Source of the DNA: Pseudomonadota bacterium
GTDB taxonomy: Bacteria; Pseudomonadota; Alphaproteobacteria; Rhizobiales; Xanthobacteraceae
Direction of reading: 5' to 3'
NCBI GenBank assembly: GCA_021779635.1
Contig: JAJYAH010000213.1
Span: 1-9,287, forward strand
DNA length: 9,287 nt
Shown here: in pieces, positions 1 through 6,398 of the stretch
Layout of the letters: each line of letters opens with the position of its first letter
Position numbering within the stretch: position 1 is the first letter of the stretch
The notes under the pieces: generated by a model
The model's database searches: none
What the model was told of the DNA's origin: nothing
Seen by the model: only the letters and a program-made list of their open reading frames with translations
Made by a program: the position numbers and the translations under genes

Positions 1-3000
1 GGTTGCCCTTTCGAGCACGGCGGCCAGCGCGTCGTGGCCCGATTTACTGATCGCCTTCTCATTGAAAGAGCTGAGATAGATCGCCATGGCCCGGATGTCC
101 TGGTCGGACAGGCTTGCAAGCTCCTTCACCACCGGCGCCATCGGGCCGGCGGCGACGCCGTGAAAACGGGATTCGCCGGTTCGCAAATAGGCGAACAGCT
201 CATCCTCGCTCCAGGGGATCGGCGCATGCGACAGCGATGTCAACGGCGGCGCTTCCCAACCTTCCGCGAAACCGCCGGCGAGATAAGCCCCGGCCTTTTC
301 CGCGCCGAATGCGTTGCGCGGCGAATGGCAGGCGCCGCAATGGCCGAGGCCTTCGACCAGATAGGCGCCGCGATTCCAGGCGGCCGATTGCGTTGCATCG
401 GCTTCGAATGCGCCGGCCTGATGGAACAGCGCATTCCATCCCGCCATCAGCGGGCGCAGGTTGAATGGGAATGCGAGCTTGGTGATTGGGCCTTCGGCGC
501 ACACCGGCGGCTGCGCCATCAGGTAGGCATAGAGCGCTTGCATGTCGGCGTCAGTGGTCTTGGCAAAATGCGTATAGGGAAACGCCGGATAGAGATGCCG
601 GCCGTCGCGGTGAATGCCGTCGCGCATCGCGCGCTCGAAGGCGGGATAGGACCACGCCCCGATGCCGGTCTCTGCATCGGGCGTGATGTTGGTGCTGTAG
701 ATGGTGCCGAACGGCGTCTCGAGGGCCCGGCCGCCGGCATTGATGGCGCCGTTCACGGCGGTATGGCAGATCGCGCAGTCGCCGAGCGCGGCGAGTTGCC
801 GGCCGCGCGCGATGGTAGCGGCCGAATAGACCGACGGATCCGGTTGCGTGATCGGCGTGATCGACCGCCACGGCAGCACGGCCGCCGCGATGCCGATCAT
901 CGCGGTAATCGAGGCGGCAACGCTTGCCAATACGCCGCGCCGCCTCGCGAAAGGATTCGGCTGCGCGTGGGCCGCAGCCCGGCTGGCGGTGAAGTCCGCG
1001 ATCCCGGGCGCTGGTCCCGGCAATGCTGCGGCTGTCGAACCCTGTTCGCCCCGCAATCCCGCCAGAATTCGTTCCGGCGTGAACGGCAATTCGCGAAACC
1101 GGACGCCGGTAGCGTCGAAGATGGCGTTGGCGATCGCGGCAGCGCTCGGGACCGACGCGGATTCGCCGACGCCGAGCGGCGGCTGATCCGGTCGCGGCAG
1201 CATCAAGACGTCGATCTTTGGGACGTCAGGGAAAGTGATGATCGGGTAGGCGCCCCATTCGCGGCTCGTCACCGCGTTGCGGTCGAACGAGACTTCTTCC
1301 ATCAGCGCGCGGCTGGTCGACTGGATGACATTGCCATGGATCTGGTGGCGGACGCCGTCCGGATTGATCAGCAGGCCGGAATCCTGGCCGGCGACCACGC
1401 GTGTGACGCTGACATCGCCGGTTGATTTATTGACCGCGACATCGGCGATCCAGGCCGACCACGCCGCACCAAAGCCCGGAAATTGGCTGTGGACATACCG
1501 CGCGTAGGCAAAGCCCCGACCGCGCACGATGTCGCCGTCGGCGACCGGTTCCTTCCAGCGCGGGCGAGGGGACCAGTCGGCGCGTTTGGCAACGGCATTG
1601 ACGAGATCAATCGCGCGTGGGTCCTTGAGGTAGCGCAGGCGATATTCGATCGGATCGACGCCGGCTTCGGTTGCCAATTCGTCGATATAGGATTCATGGG
1701 CGAAGGTGTTCGGCAGCGCCGAGACGCCGCGAAACCAGGAGGCACGCACGATCGGCGGCATGTCGTGGGCCACCACGCGCATGGCATCGTAGTCATAGGG
1801 CGGGATCGCGGTGCGGTCGCCCATCTCGAACACGGCCGGGACCGGCGCGATCGTTCCGGTCAGCAACAGCGCCAGAGTGGGCGCGCCGTTGGAGGGATAG
1901 CGTGTCGCAAAATCGTAACCGGCGACGCTGCCGTCGGCGCGCAGGCCGCCCTTGACGTCCATCAGTTGCGCGGTGCCCTTGGGTTCCCACGCGTGCTCCT
2001 GTTCGCGCGTCAATTGCACCCGGACCGGACGGCCGACCGCGCGCGATAGCAGAACCGCGTCGGCCGAAACGTCGTCGGCGCAGTTGCGGCCGTAGCAGCC
2101 GGCGGCCTCCATCCGGATCACGTCGATTTCCGAATCCGGCCGCCGCAAGAGCAATGCGAGGTCGGCGCGCAGGAGGTGCGGATTTTGCGTGCCGGACCAC
2201 ACCCGAACCTGACCTTCCCCGACGTCCGCGACCGCGCAGGACGGACCGATCGAGCCGTGCATCTGGTACGGCCAGATATAAGTCCGCTGCATCGGCTTCT
2301 CGGCGGCCGCAATCGCAGCATCGACATCGCCCTTGTCGATCAGGGTGCGCGGCGTCGATGGATTGGCGCGAAGCGCGGTCTCGACGTCCTTCATGTCGGG
2401 CAGCGTCGGCGTCGGCTTCCAGGTGACTTTAAGCTGGGCGGCGGCCTTGACCGCGTTTTCCTCGCGATCGGCGATGACGCCGACGAAATCGCGAATGTTG
2501 ACGACCGCGATCAGGCCCGGAATATCGCGGACCGAAGCTTCGTCGACCGCGATCAGGCTGGTGCCGACAAAGGCGCCGGCATCGACCCCGGCATAGGGCG
2601 GGCGCACCACGCGGCCATGCAGCATGCCGGGCACGCGCACGTCGTGAACATAGACCAGTTCGCCGGTCGCCTTGGCCGGAAGATCGATGCGGGGTACCGA
2701 CTGCCCGACAATGGTGTAGGAATTGACGGCCTTGACGGCAACGTTCTCGGCCAGTTCGAGGCGGATGGTCTCGCCGGCAATCAATTCGCCGTAGCTGACG
2801 CTGCGGTTATCGCGCCCTCGGATCAGGCCGTCTTCCACGATAAGGTCCTGCTCGGCAAGTTCCAGCCGTTCTGCGGCCCGCGCGACCAGGAATTGCCGCG
2901 CCTGCGCCGCCGCCTTGCGGAGCGGTACCGCGGTGACCTGAATGGTCTCGCTGGCGATGGTCGCGCCCTGATTGGGTACCAGCGAAGTATCGCCCAGCAC

Positions 3001-3219
3001 GACGACGACCCGCGCAAAGGACACGTCGAGCTCTTCAGCGACGATCTGTCCGAGCGCGGTGCGGATGCCTGTTCCGAGGTCGACATGACCGTTGAAGGCC
3101 GTGACCGCTCCGTCGGCTGTGATCTTGATGAAGGTCTCGAATATGCCTTCCGTACCAGATCCGCTTGCGCGAATAACCGACAGCGATCCGGGCCGAGTTT
3201 CAGGATCCGGCGCGCCCAT
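1..3219 (-). CDS. nicB: Nicotinate dehydrogenase large subunit, molybdopterin plus c-type haem domains (NicB-like), C-terminus cut by window edge
   Basis: This is the catalytic subunit of a two-component xanthine-dehydrogenase-family hydroxylase, most likely converting nicotinate to 6-hydroxynicotinate. The frame is open from the ATG at 3219-3217 to base 1, giving 1,073 residues with no frameshift. Residues ~1-730 are the Mo-cofactor region. Family motifs are GCYGRN at 374-379, WFRGVSALPN from 495, and a GVGES loop whose E686 is the expected catalytic glutamate. RRR at 759-761 is followed by a hydrophobic helix (~763-783). Two haem sites come next: CAICH at 815-819 (bases 777-763) and CGACH at 961-965 (bases 339-325). 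P. putida NicB, about 1,190 residues as I recall, has three haems, so the third site and ~110 residues probably lie off the left edge. There is no N-terminal signal peptide. The start overlaps the nicA stop (TGATG), indicating coupled translation, with AGAGG at 3234-3230 as a possible ribosome site. Other fused Mo/haem dehydrogenases (aldehyde or isoquinoline type) are possible. The neighbouring 6-hydroxynicotinate reductase favours nicotinate. Confidence 0.85.
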   Translation of the reverse strand, partial: MGAPDPETRPGSLSVIRASGSGTEGIFETFIKITADGAVTAFNGHVDLGTGIRTALGQIVAEELDVSFARVVVVLGDTSLVPNQGATIASETIQVTAVPLRKAAAQARQFLVARAAERLELAEQDLIVEDGLIRGRDNRSVSYGELIAGETIRLELAENVAVKAVNSYTIVGQSVPRIDLPAKATGELVYVHDVRVPGMLHGRVVRPPYAGVDAGAFVGTSLIAVDEASVRDIPGLIAVVNIRDFVGVIADREENAVKAAAQLKVTWKPTPTLPDMKDVETALRANPSTPRTLIDKGDVDAAIAAAEKPMQRTYIWPYQMHGSIGPSCAVADVGEGQVRVWSGTQNPHLLRADLALLLRRPDSEIDVIRMEAAGCYGRNCADDVSADAVLLSRAVGRPVRVQLTREQEHAWEPKGTAQLMDVKGGLRADGSVAGYDFATRYPSNGAPTLALLLTGTIAPVPAVFEMGDRTAIPPYDYDAMRVVAHDMPPIVRASWFRGVSALPNTFAHESYIDELATEAGVDPIEYRLRYLKDPRAIDLVNAVAKRADWSPRPRWKEPVADGDIVRGRGFAYARYVHSQFPGFGAAWSAWIADVAVNKSTGDVSVTRVVAGQDSGLLINPDGVRHQIHGNVIQSTSRALMEEVSFDRNAVTSREWGAYPIITFPDVPKIDVLMLPRPDQPPLGVGESASVPSAAAIANAIFDATGVRFRELPFTPERILAGLRGEQGSTAAALPGPAPGIADFTASRAAAHAQPNPFARRRGVLASVAASITAMIGIAAAVLPWRSITPITQPDPSVYSAATIARGRQLAALGDCAICHTAVNGAINAGGRALETPFGTIYSTNITPDAETGIGAWSYPAFERAMRDGIHRDGRHLYPAFPYTHFAKTTDADMQALYAYLMAQPPVCAEGPITKLAFPFNLRPLMAGWNALFHQAGAFEADATQSAAWNRGAYLVEGLGHCGACHSPRNAFGAEKAGAYLAGGFAEGWEAPPLTSLSHAPIPWSEDELFAYLRTGESRFHGVAAGPMAPVVKELASLSDQDIRAMAIYLSSFNEKAISKSGHDALAAVLERAT

Positions 3220-3686
3220 CAATCACGGGCCTCTGCGGCATAACCCGCCGCGCGCTTCACCGCGCGCATGATTTCGACATGCGCGCCGCACCGGCACAGA
3301 TGATATCGCAGCGCTTCGCGCATGTCGGTCTCGGAAGGTTGAGGGGTGCGTTTCAACAGCGCCTTGGTCGCCATGATCATGCCGTTGAGGCAGTAGCCGC
3401 ATTGCGCGGCCTGTTCTTGGATGAAGGCGTCCTGCACCGGATCTGGATGATCGCGCGAGCCAAGACCTTCGAGCGTCAGGATGTCGCGCCCGACGCAACC
3501 GCTGATCGGGATCACGCAGGAGCGTGCCGCCAGGCCGTCGATCAGCACGGTACAGGCTCCGCATTCGCCGAGCCCGCAGCCGAATTTCGGCCCGTTCAAT
3601 TCAAGGTCGTTACGCAAGACATAAAGCAGCACGGTATCGGGAGCGGCGGTGACGTCATGGATCCTGCCGTTGACTGTCAGGCGCAT
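3219..3686 (-). CDS. nicA: Nicotinate dehydrogenase small subunit, 2x[2Fe-2S] protein (NicA-like)
   Basis: This 155-residue iron-sulfur subunit should pass electrons from the molybdenum centre of NicB toward the haems. Both clusters of the XDH-family small subunit are visible. The plant-ferredoxin-type cluster uses C37, C42, C45 and C57 in a GCGLGECGAC context. The helical-domain cluster uses C96, C99, C131 and C133 (QCGYC and CRC). An extra C64 is present. The length and the RNDLELNGPKFGCG segment agree with my recollection of P. putida NicA. There is no FAD subunit nearby, as expected for a cytochrome-linked enzyme. I chose the ATG at 3686-3684, which starts directly at the beta-grasp domain (MRLTVNG) with GGA about 10 bases upstream. 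A GTG at 3722 is in frame but would add 12 unlikely residues and lie about 10 bases from the predicted transcript start. The gene ends one base into nicB. The same fold serves other two-subunit oxidoreductases, so the substrate is inferred from context. Confidence 0.88.
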   Translation of the reverse strand: MRLTVNGRIHDVTAAPDTVLLYVLRNDLELNGPKFGCGLGECGACTVLIDGLAARSCVIPISGCVGRDILTLEGLGSRDHPDPVQDAFIQEQAAQCGYCLNGMIMATKALLKRTPQPSETDMREALRYHLCRCGAHVEIMRAVKRAAGYAAEARD

Positions 3687-3738
3687 GCTCGTGGTTCCAC
3701 TCCGATGCTGCGTTGCAACCACCCTCTAAACCCTTGTG

Positions 3739-3766
3739 AAGATACCGTTTGCATACAAACGTGCAA
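3739..3766 (-). promoter_or_regulatory. Predicted sigma70 promoter of nicAB
   Basis: Read leftward, TTGCAC (3766-3761) is separated by 16 bases from TATCTT (3744-3739). These are plausible -35 and -10 hexamers. Transcription would begin near 3732, leaving about 45 bases of leader before the nicA ATG. The spacer is almost exactly filled by the palindrome at 3746-3761, so a bound protein would exclude RNA polymerase. The call rests on pattern matching only. Confidence 0.55.
3746..3761. promoter_or_regulatory. Operator-like palindrome 1 (nicAB side)
   Basis: CGTTTGCATACAAACG is an inverted repeat with 14 of 16 bases paired; the only mismatch is the C/A pair next to the centre. It shares the core GTTYGYATACAAAC with the site at 3896-3913. 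The core resembles the TTGTATACAA-type operators of GntR/FadR-family regulators, though the regulator's identity is inferred. It occupies the -35/-10 spacer of the nicAB promoter, which suggests repression. Confidence 0.6.
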
Positions 3767-3819
3767 GCTTGCCGTTCCGCAGCGAAACAATTTGCCCGAT
3801 TTATGAACAGCCGCGCCAG

Positions 3820-3859
3820 GCAATTGAGTTTTTATTCGGCAGCGGTCCTTTTCAATTGC
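3820..3859. repeat. Inverted repeat GCAATTGA / TCAATTGC upstream of the reductase promoter
   Basis: GCAATTGA (3820-3827) and TCAATTGC (3852-3859) are perfect 8-base inverted arms, 32 bases centre to centre, or about three helical turns. Each arm contains the self-complementary CAATTG. The right arm ends 8 bases before the predicted -35 at 3868, where an activator could sit. The 24-base intervening sequence makes a strong RNA hairpin unlikely, and the region is upstream of the predicted transcript start. It may be chance in an AT-richer stretch. Confidence 0.35.
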
Positions 3860-3867
3860 GACAACGC

Positions 3868-3896
3868 TTGACAGGTTTCCGGCAGGCGCGCAAAAT
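3868..3896 (+). promoter_or_regulatory. Predicted sigma70 promoter of the reductase operon
   Basis: A perfect TTGACA (3868-3873) is followed after 17 bases by CAAAAT (3891-3896), which matches the -10 consensus at four of six positions. Transcription would begin near 3903, giving a leader of about 120 bases before the ATG at 4024. The operator-like palindrome at 3896-3913 starts at the last base of the -10 and would cover the start site. Confidence 0.6.
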
Positions 3897-3913
3897 TGTT
3901 CGTATACAAACAA
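3896..3913. promoter_or_regulatory. Operator-like palindrome 2 (reductase side)
   Basis: TTGTTCGTATACAAACAA is an inverted repeat with 16 of 18 bases paired and a single mismatched pair (C/A). Its core GTTCGTATACAAAC differs from the 3747-3760 core by two bases. It overlaps the end of the predicted -10 and the transcription start, a repressor-type position. The TATA-centred layout again fits a GntR/FadR-type dimer. No regulator gene lies in the window. Confidence 0.6.
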
Positions 3914-4023
3914 ATGCCCGGACCGCATGGACGTGAACTATCGACACCGCGCTGATTGCGTTACCGTGCATCGTTATCAACTTCGCCGTTTGACAGTTTG
4001 ATGCCGGCTTCGAGAGCTTGTTC

Positions 4024-5472
4024 ATGCTGACTGATGCGACCAGTGCCGCCGACAAGATCCGCTGCGATGCCTGTCCTGTGATGTGTTACATCAAGCCGGG
4101 GGCGGCGGGGGCCTGCGATCGCTATGCCAATCACAATGGCGAATTGGTGCGCGTCGATCCGCATATCGTGCTGGAGCGCACGGTGTCCCATGGCGGGCGA
4201 CTGGTGCCGTTCCAGGCCACCGGCGACTGGGACGGCAAGATCGTCAGCGAGCCGAGCGTTTTCGTCACCGCCATCGGCGCCGGCACCACCTATCCCGACT
4301 ACAAGCCGGCGCCGTTCATCGTATCCTCCGAGATCGACGGCGTCGACATGGTGACCGTGGTCACCGAAGGCATCTTCAGTTATTGCGGCGTCAAGGTGAA
4401 GATCGACACCGATCGGTATCTCGGGCCAGAGACCGCGACGGTCCGGGTGCAGGGCGAGGCCGTCGGCCACGTCACCACCAGCGAATATGGCTCGCAGATG
4501 CTGTCGCTGGGCGGCGTCCACCATCTGACCGGCGGCTCGAAGAAAGAGGGGCGCGTCACCTGCGACGCCCTGATGGATTTGAGCAACTGCAAACCGGTCG
4601 AACTGACGATCGACGGCGGCGCCACCGTGGTGGTGCAGGCCGGATATCCGCCGATCGTCAACGGCGTCGCCGAGGAGCGCATGCGGGTCGGTTGCGGCTC
4701 GGCGACGATCGGCATGTTTGCCAAGCAGTGGCACGGCAAGGTCGATGAAGTGGTTGTCGTGGACGACCACATCACCGGGGTTCTCTCAGAACACCAGGCC
4801 GGCAAACTGCTCGACATTCCTGACACCGGAATCAAGATGAAGGGACGGCGTTCCACGCCGGGCCGCTATTTCCAGGTTGCCGAACCCGGCACCGGATGGG
4901 GCGGCACCATGATCTCCGATCCGCTTTCGGTGCTCGGCCCGTTCGACCCCAAGACGGCTCGGTCAGGCATGACCATGCTGATGGTCTCTACCACCGGCGA
5001 GCACGCGGCCTATTATGAACTCGACGCGGCGCTGCGGCCGATCGAAAAGCCGATGCCTGCCGATCTCCGGCAGTCGGTCGAGCGGATTCAGGAGAACTGC
5101 GAACCGGCATTGTGCACCGTGCTGTTCATGGGCGGAGCCGGCGGATCGCTGCGCGCAGGCGTCACCGATAATCCGGTGCGCTTGACGCGATCGGTGAAGG
5201 AGGCGTTGACGCGGGTCACCAGCGGCGGCGCGCCGGTCTATGTGTGGCCGGGTGGCGGCATTACGTTCATGGTCGATGTCACGCGACTGCCGGCCGGCGC
5301 TTTCGGCTACGTGCCGACGCCGGCGCTGGTCGCGCCGATCGAGTTCACGCTGCGGCTGTCTGACTATGCGGCGCTCGGCGGCCACATGGATCAGGTGCGT
5401 CCGCTGGCGTCCTTGAAAGACAATACGGAAATCCGTCAAATGTCGCCGCAGCCGCCGGGAACGCGCGCATGA
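4024..5472 (+). CDS. hnr: 6-hydroxynicotinate reductase-like iron-sulfur flavoprotein
   Basis: The 482-residue product resembles 6-hydroxynicotinate reductase (EC 1.3.7.1), which reduces 6-hydroxynicotinate to 1,4,5,6-tetrahydro-6-oxonicotinate, with ferredoxin as donor in E. barkeri. Residues 14-31 form a C-x2-C-x3-C-x9-C motif suited to a [4Fe-4S] cluster. Six further cysteines are C121, C180, C189, C224, C359 and C364. There is no signal peptide or membrane helix, so it is probably cytoplasmic. The E. barkeri enzyme was reported to carry covalent flavin, one [2Fe-2S] and two [4Fe-4S] clusters. A DGGAT segment at residues 197-201 loosely resembles ApbE flavin-attachment motifs. I chose the ATG at 4024 because GAGAG at 4012-4016 sits 7 bases upstream; an in-frame TTG at 4018 would be too close to it. 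The gene overlaps the next by ATGA. The family assignment is from memory; the substrate is supported by the divergent nicAB. Confidence 0.78.
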   Translation: MLTDATSAADKIRCDACPVMCYIKPGAAGACDRYANHNGELVRVDPHIVLERTVSHGGRLVPFQATGDWDGKIVSEPSVFVTAIGAGTTYPDYKPAPFIVSSEIDGVDMVTVVTEGIFSYCGVKVKIDTDRYLGPETATVRVQGEAVGHVTTSEYGSQMLSLGGVHHLTGGSKKEGRVTCDALMDLSNCKPVELTIDGGATVVVQAGYPPIVNGVAEERMRVGCGSATIGMFAKQWHGKVDEVVVVDDHITGVLSEHQAGKLLDIPDTGIKMKGRRSTPGRYFQVAEPGTGWGGTMISDPLSVLGPFDPKTARSGMTMLMVSTTGEHAAYYELDAALRPIEKPMPADLRQSVERIQENCEPALCTVLFMGGAGGSLRAGVTDNPVRLTRSVKEALTRVTSGGAPVYVWPGGGITFMVDVTRLPAGAFGYVPTPALVAPIEFTLRLSDYAALGGHMDQVRPLASLKDNTEIRQMSPQPPGTRA

Positions 5473-6377
5473 GCCGAGCCCCGCAAATCAGGTTTCTGGC
5501 TGACGGCAAGCGGCTGCATTTGCAGGACGGCCCGATCGACCTGATCGTCGAGACAGGCGGCAGCGAGAGGAATGTGCGCGCGGCCTATGACGCCGCGGCA
5601 CGGCGCTTCACCGGCCTGCTCGACGAACTCTGCGAGGAGCTAAAGATGTTGCGCGAAGCGGCCGATCCGGCGCGCTGCCTGCTGCAAGGCTCCGTCGCGC
5701 GCCGCATGCATGCCGCAGTGGCGCCGTTTGCGGCCGACTATTTCATCACGCCGATGGCGGCGGTCGCGGGCGCTGTCGCCGAAGAGATTCTCGGCGCCAT
5801 GGTGCAGGCGGTGCTGCTCGACCGAGCTTATGTCAATAATGGCGGCGACATCGCGCTGCACCTTGCGGAAGGCGAGCGCTTTACGGTGGGCCTGATCGAT
5901 CGGCCGGACCGGCACTGTGTGATGCGAACCACCATCATCGATGCCAATGATCCGTCACGAGGGGTTGCGACCAGCGGGCGGCACGGACGCAGTTTCTCGC
6001 TCGGCATCGCCGACGCCGTGACGGTGCTGGGGCGGACTGCATCGCAAGCCGATGCCGCGGCCACCATCATTGCCAACGCCGTCGATTTGCCCGGCCATCC
6101 CGCCATCCTGCGCGTTCCGGCCTATGAGTTGCAGCCCGACAGCGATCTTGGTGCGCGCCCGGTCACGCGCGGCGTCGGCCGGTTGTCGGGCGATGAGATC
6201 GCGACCGCGCTCGGAGCCGGTGCGGCGTGCGCGCGGGCGCTGCTCGCTGCTGGGTTGATCGATGGCGCCACATTGCGGTTGTGCGGTGAAACCGTGTCGG
6301 TGGCTTCACGGCCGATCGAGGTGCGCGACTCGCGCAGGGCTCACAAGGACAGGATAGAAAGCGCGGTACATGTTTGA
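5469..6377 (+). CDS. UPF0280 family protein, ApbE-superfamily, possible flavin transferase
   Basis: This 302-residue protein belongs to UPF0280 (COG2122), a poorly characterised branch of the ApbE superfamily. ApbE transfers FMN from FAD to a threonine or serine of target flavoproteins. Visible ApbE-like elements are VNNGGDIAL at 122-130 (the GGD loop), VATSG at 166-170, and ADAVTV at 181-186. SQADAAATI at 192-200 provides a D195-xxx-T199 pair, like the metal-binding Asp/Thr pair of ApbE. There is no N-terminal lipobox or signal peptide, unlike many ApbE proteins, so it should act in the cytoplasm. Its start overlaps the reductase stop by 4 bases (ATGA, 5469-5472), implying coupled translation and perhaps a shared complex. 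The family homologue of that partner contains covalent flavin, so a role as its flavinylation factor is attractive but inferred. An unrelated enzymatic role remains possible. Confidence 0.8.
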   Translation: MSRAPQIRFLADGKRLHLQDGPIDLIVETGGSERNVRAAYDAAARRFTGLLDELCEELKMLREAADPARCLLQGSVARRMHAAVAPFAADYFITPMAAVAGAVAEEILGAMVQAVLLDRAYVNNGGDIALHLAEGERFTVGLIDRPDRHCVMRTTIIDANDPSRGVATSGRHGRSFSLGIADAVTVLGRTASQADAAATIIANAVDLPGHPAILRVPAYELQPDSDLGARPVTRGVGRLSGDEIATALGAGAACARALLAAGLIDGATLRLCGETVSVASRPIEVRDSRRAHKDRIESAVHV

Positions 6378-6398
6378 CCAGGGCCAAGGCAGAAAGCG

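Larger units (their letters stand above)
3687..4023. promoter_or_regulatory. Divergent control region between the nicAB and reductase operons
   Basis: This 337-base gene-free stretch separates the leftward nicAB pair from the rightward reductase operon. It is visibly richer in A and T than the flanking genes. It holds a sigma70-like promoter in each direction, two copies of one operator-like palindrome about 150 bases apart, and an 8-base inverted repeat between them. Downstream of the second operator, about 110 bases of 5' leader precede the reductase start. I see no convincing riboswitch, terminator or tRNA in that leader. The short open frames crossing the region have no recognisable product. 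Confidence 0.75.

Noticed and set aside
34..1425. A 463-codon plus-strand open frame opposite the nicB 3' part, and a similar 355-codon frame at 2176-3243.
   Set aside because: Both mirror nicB codons, show no family motifs, and conflict with clear haem and Mo motifs on the other strand.
3687..3722. An upstream GTG start for nicA that would add 12 residues.
   Set aside because: The added residues precede the conserved beta-grasp start, the purine run lies immediately against the GTG, and the predicted transcript start is only about 10 bases away.
3990..4017. A second TTGACA (3990-3995) as an alternative promoter close to the reductase gene.
   Set aside because: No acceptable -10 hexamer occurs 16-18 bases downstream, and the upstream promoter at 3868-3896 is better and overlaps an operator.
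3914..4023. Riboswitch or attenuator in the ~120-base reductase leader.
   Set aside because: I could not find a stable paired structure or a match to a known metabolite-sensing motif by eye.
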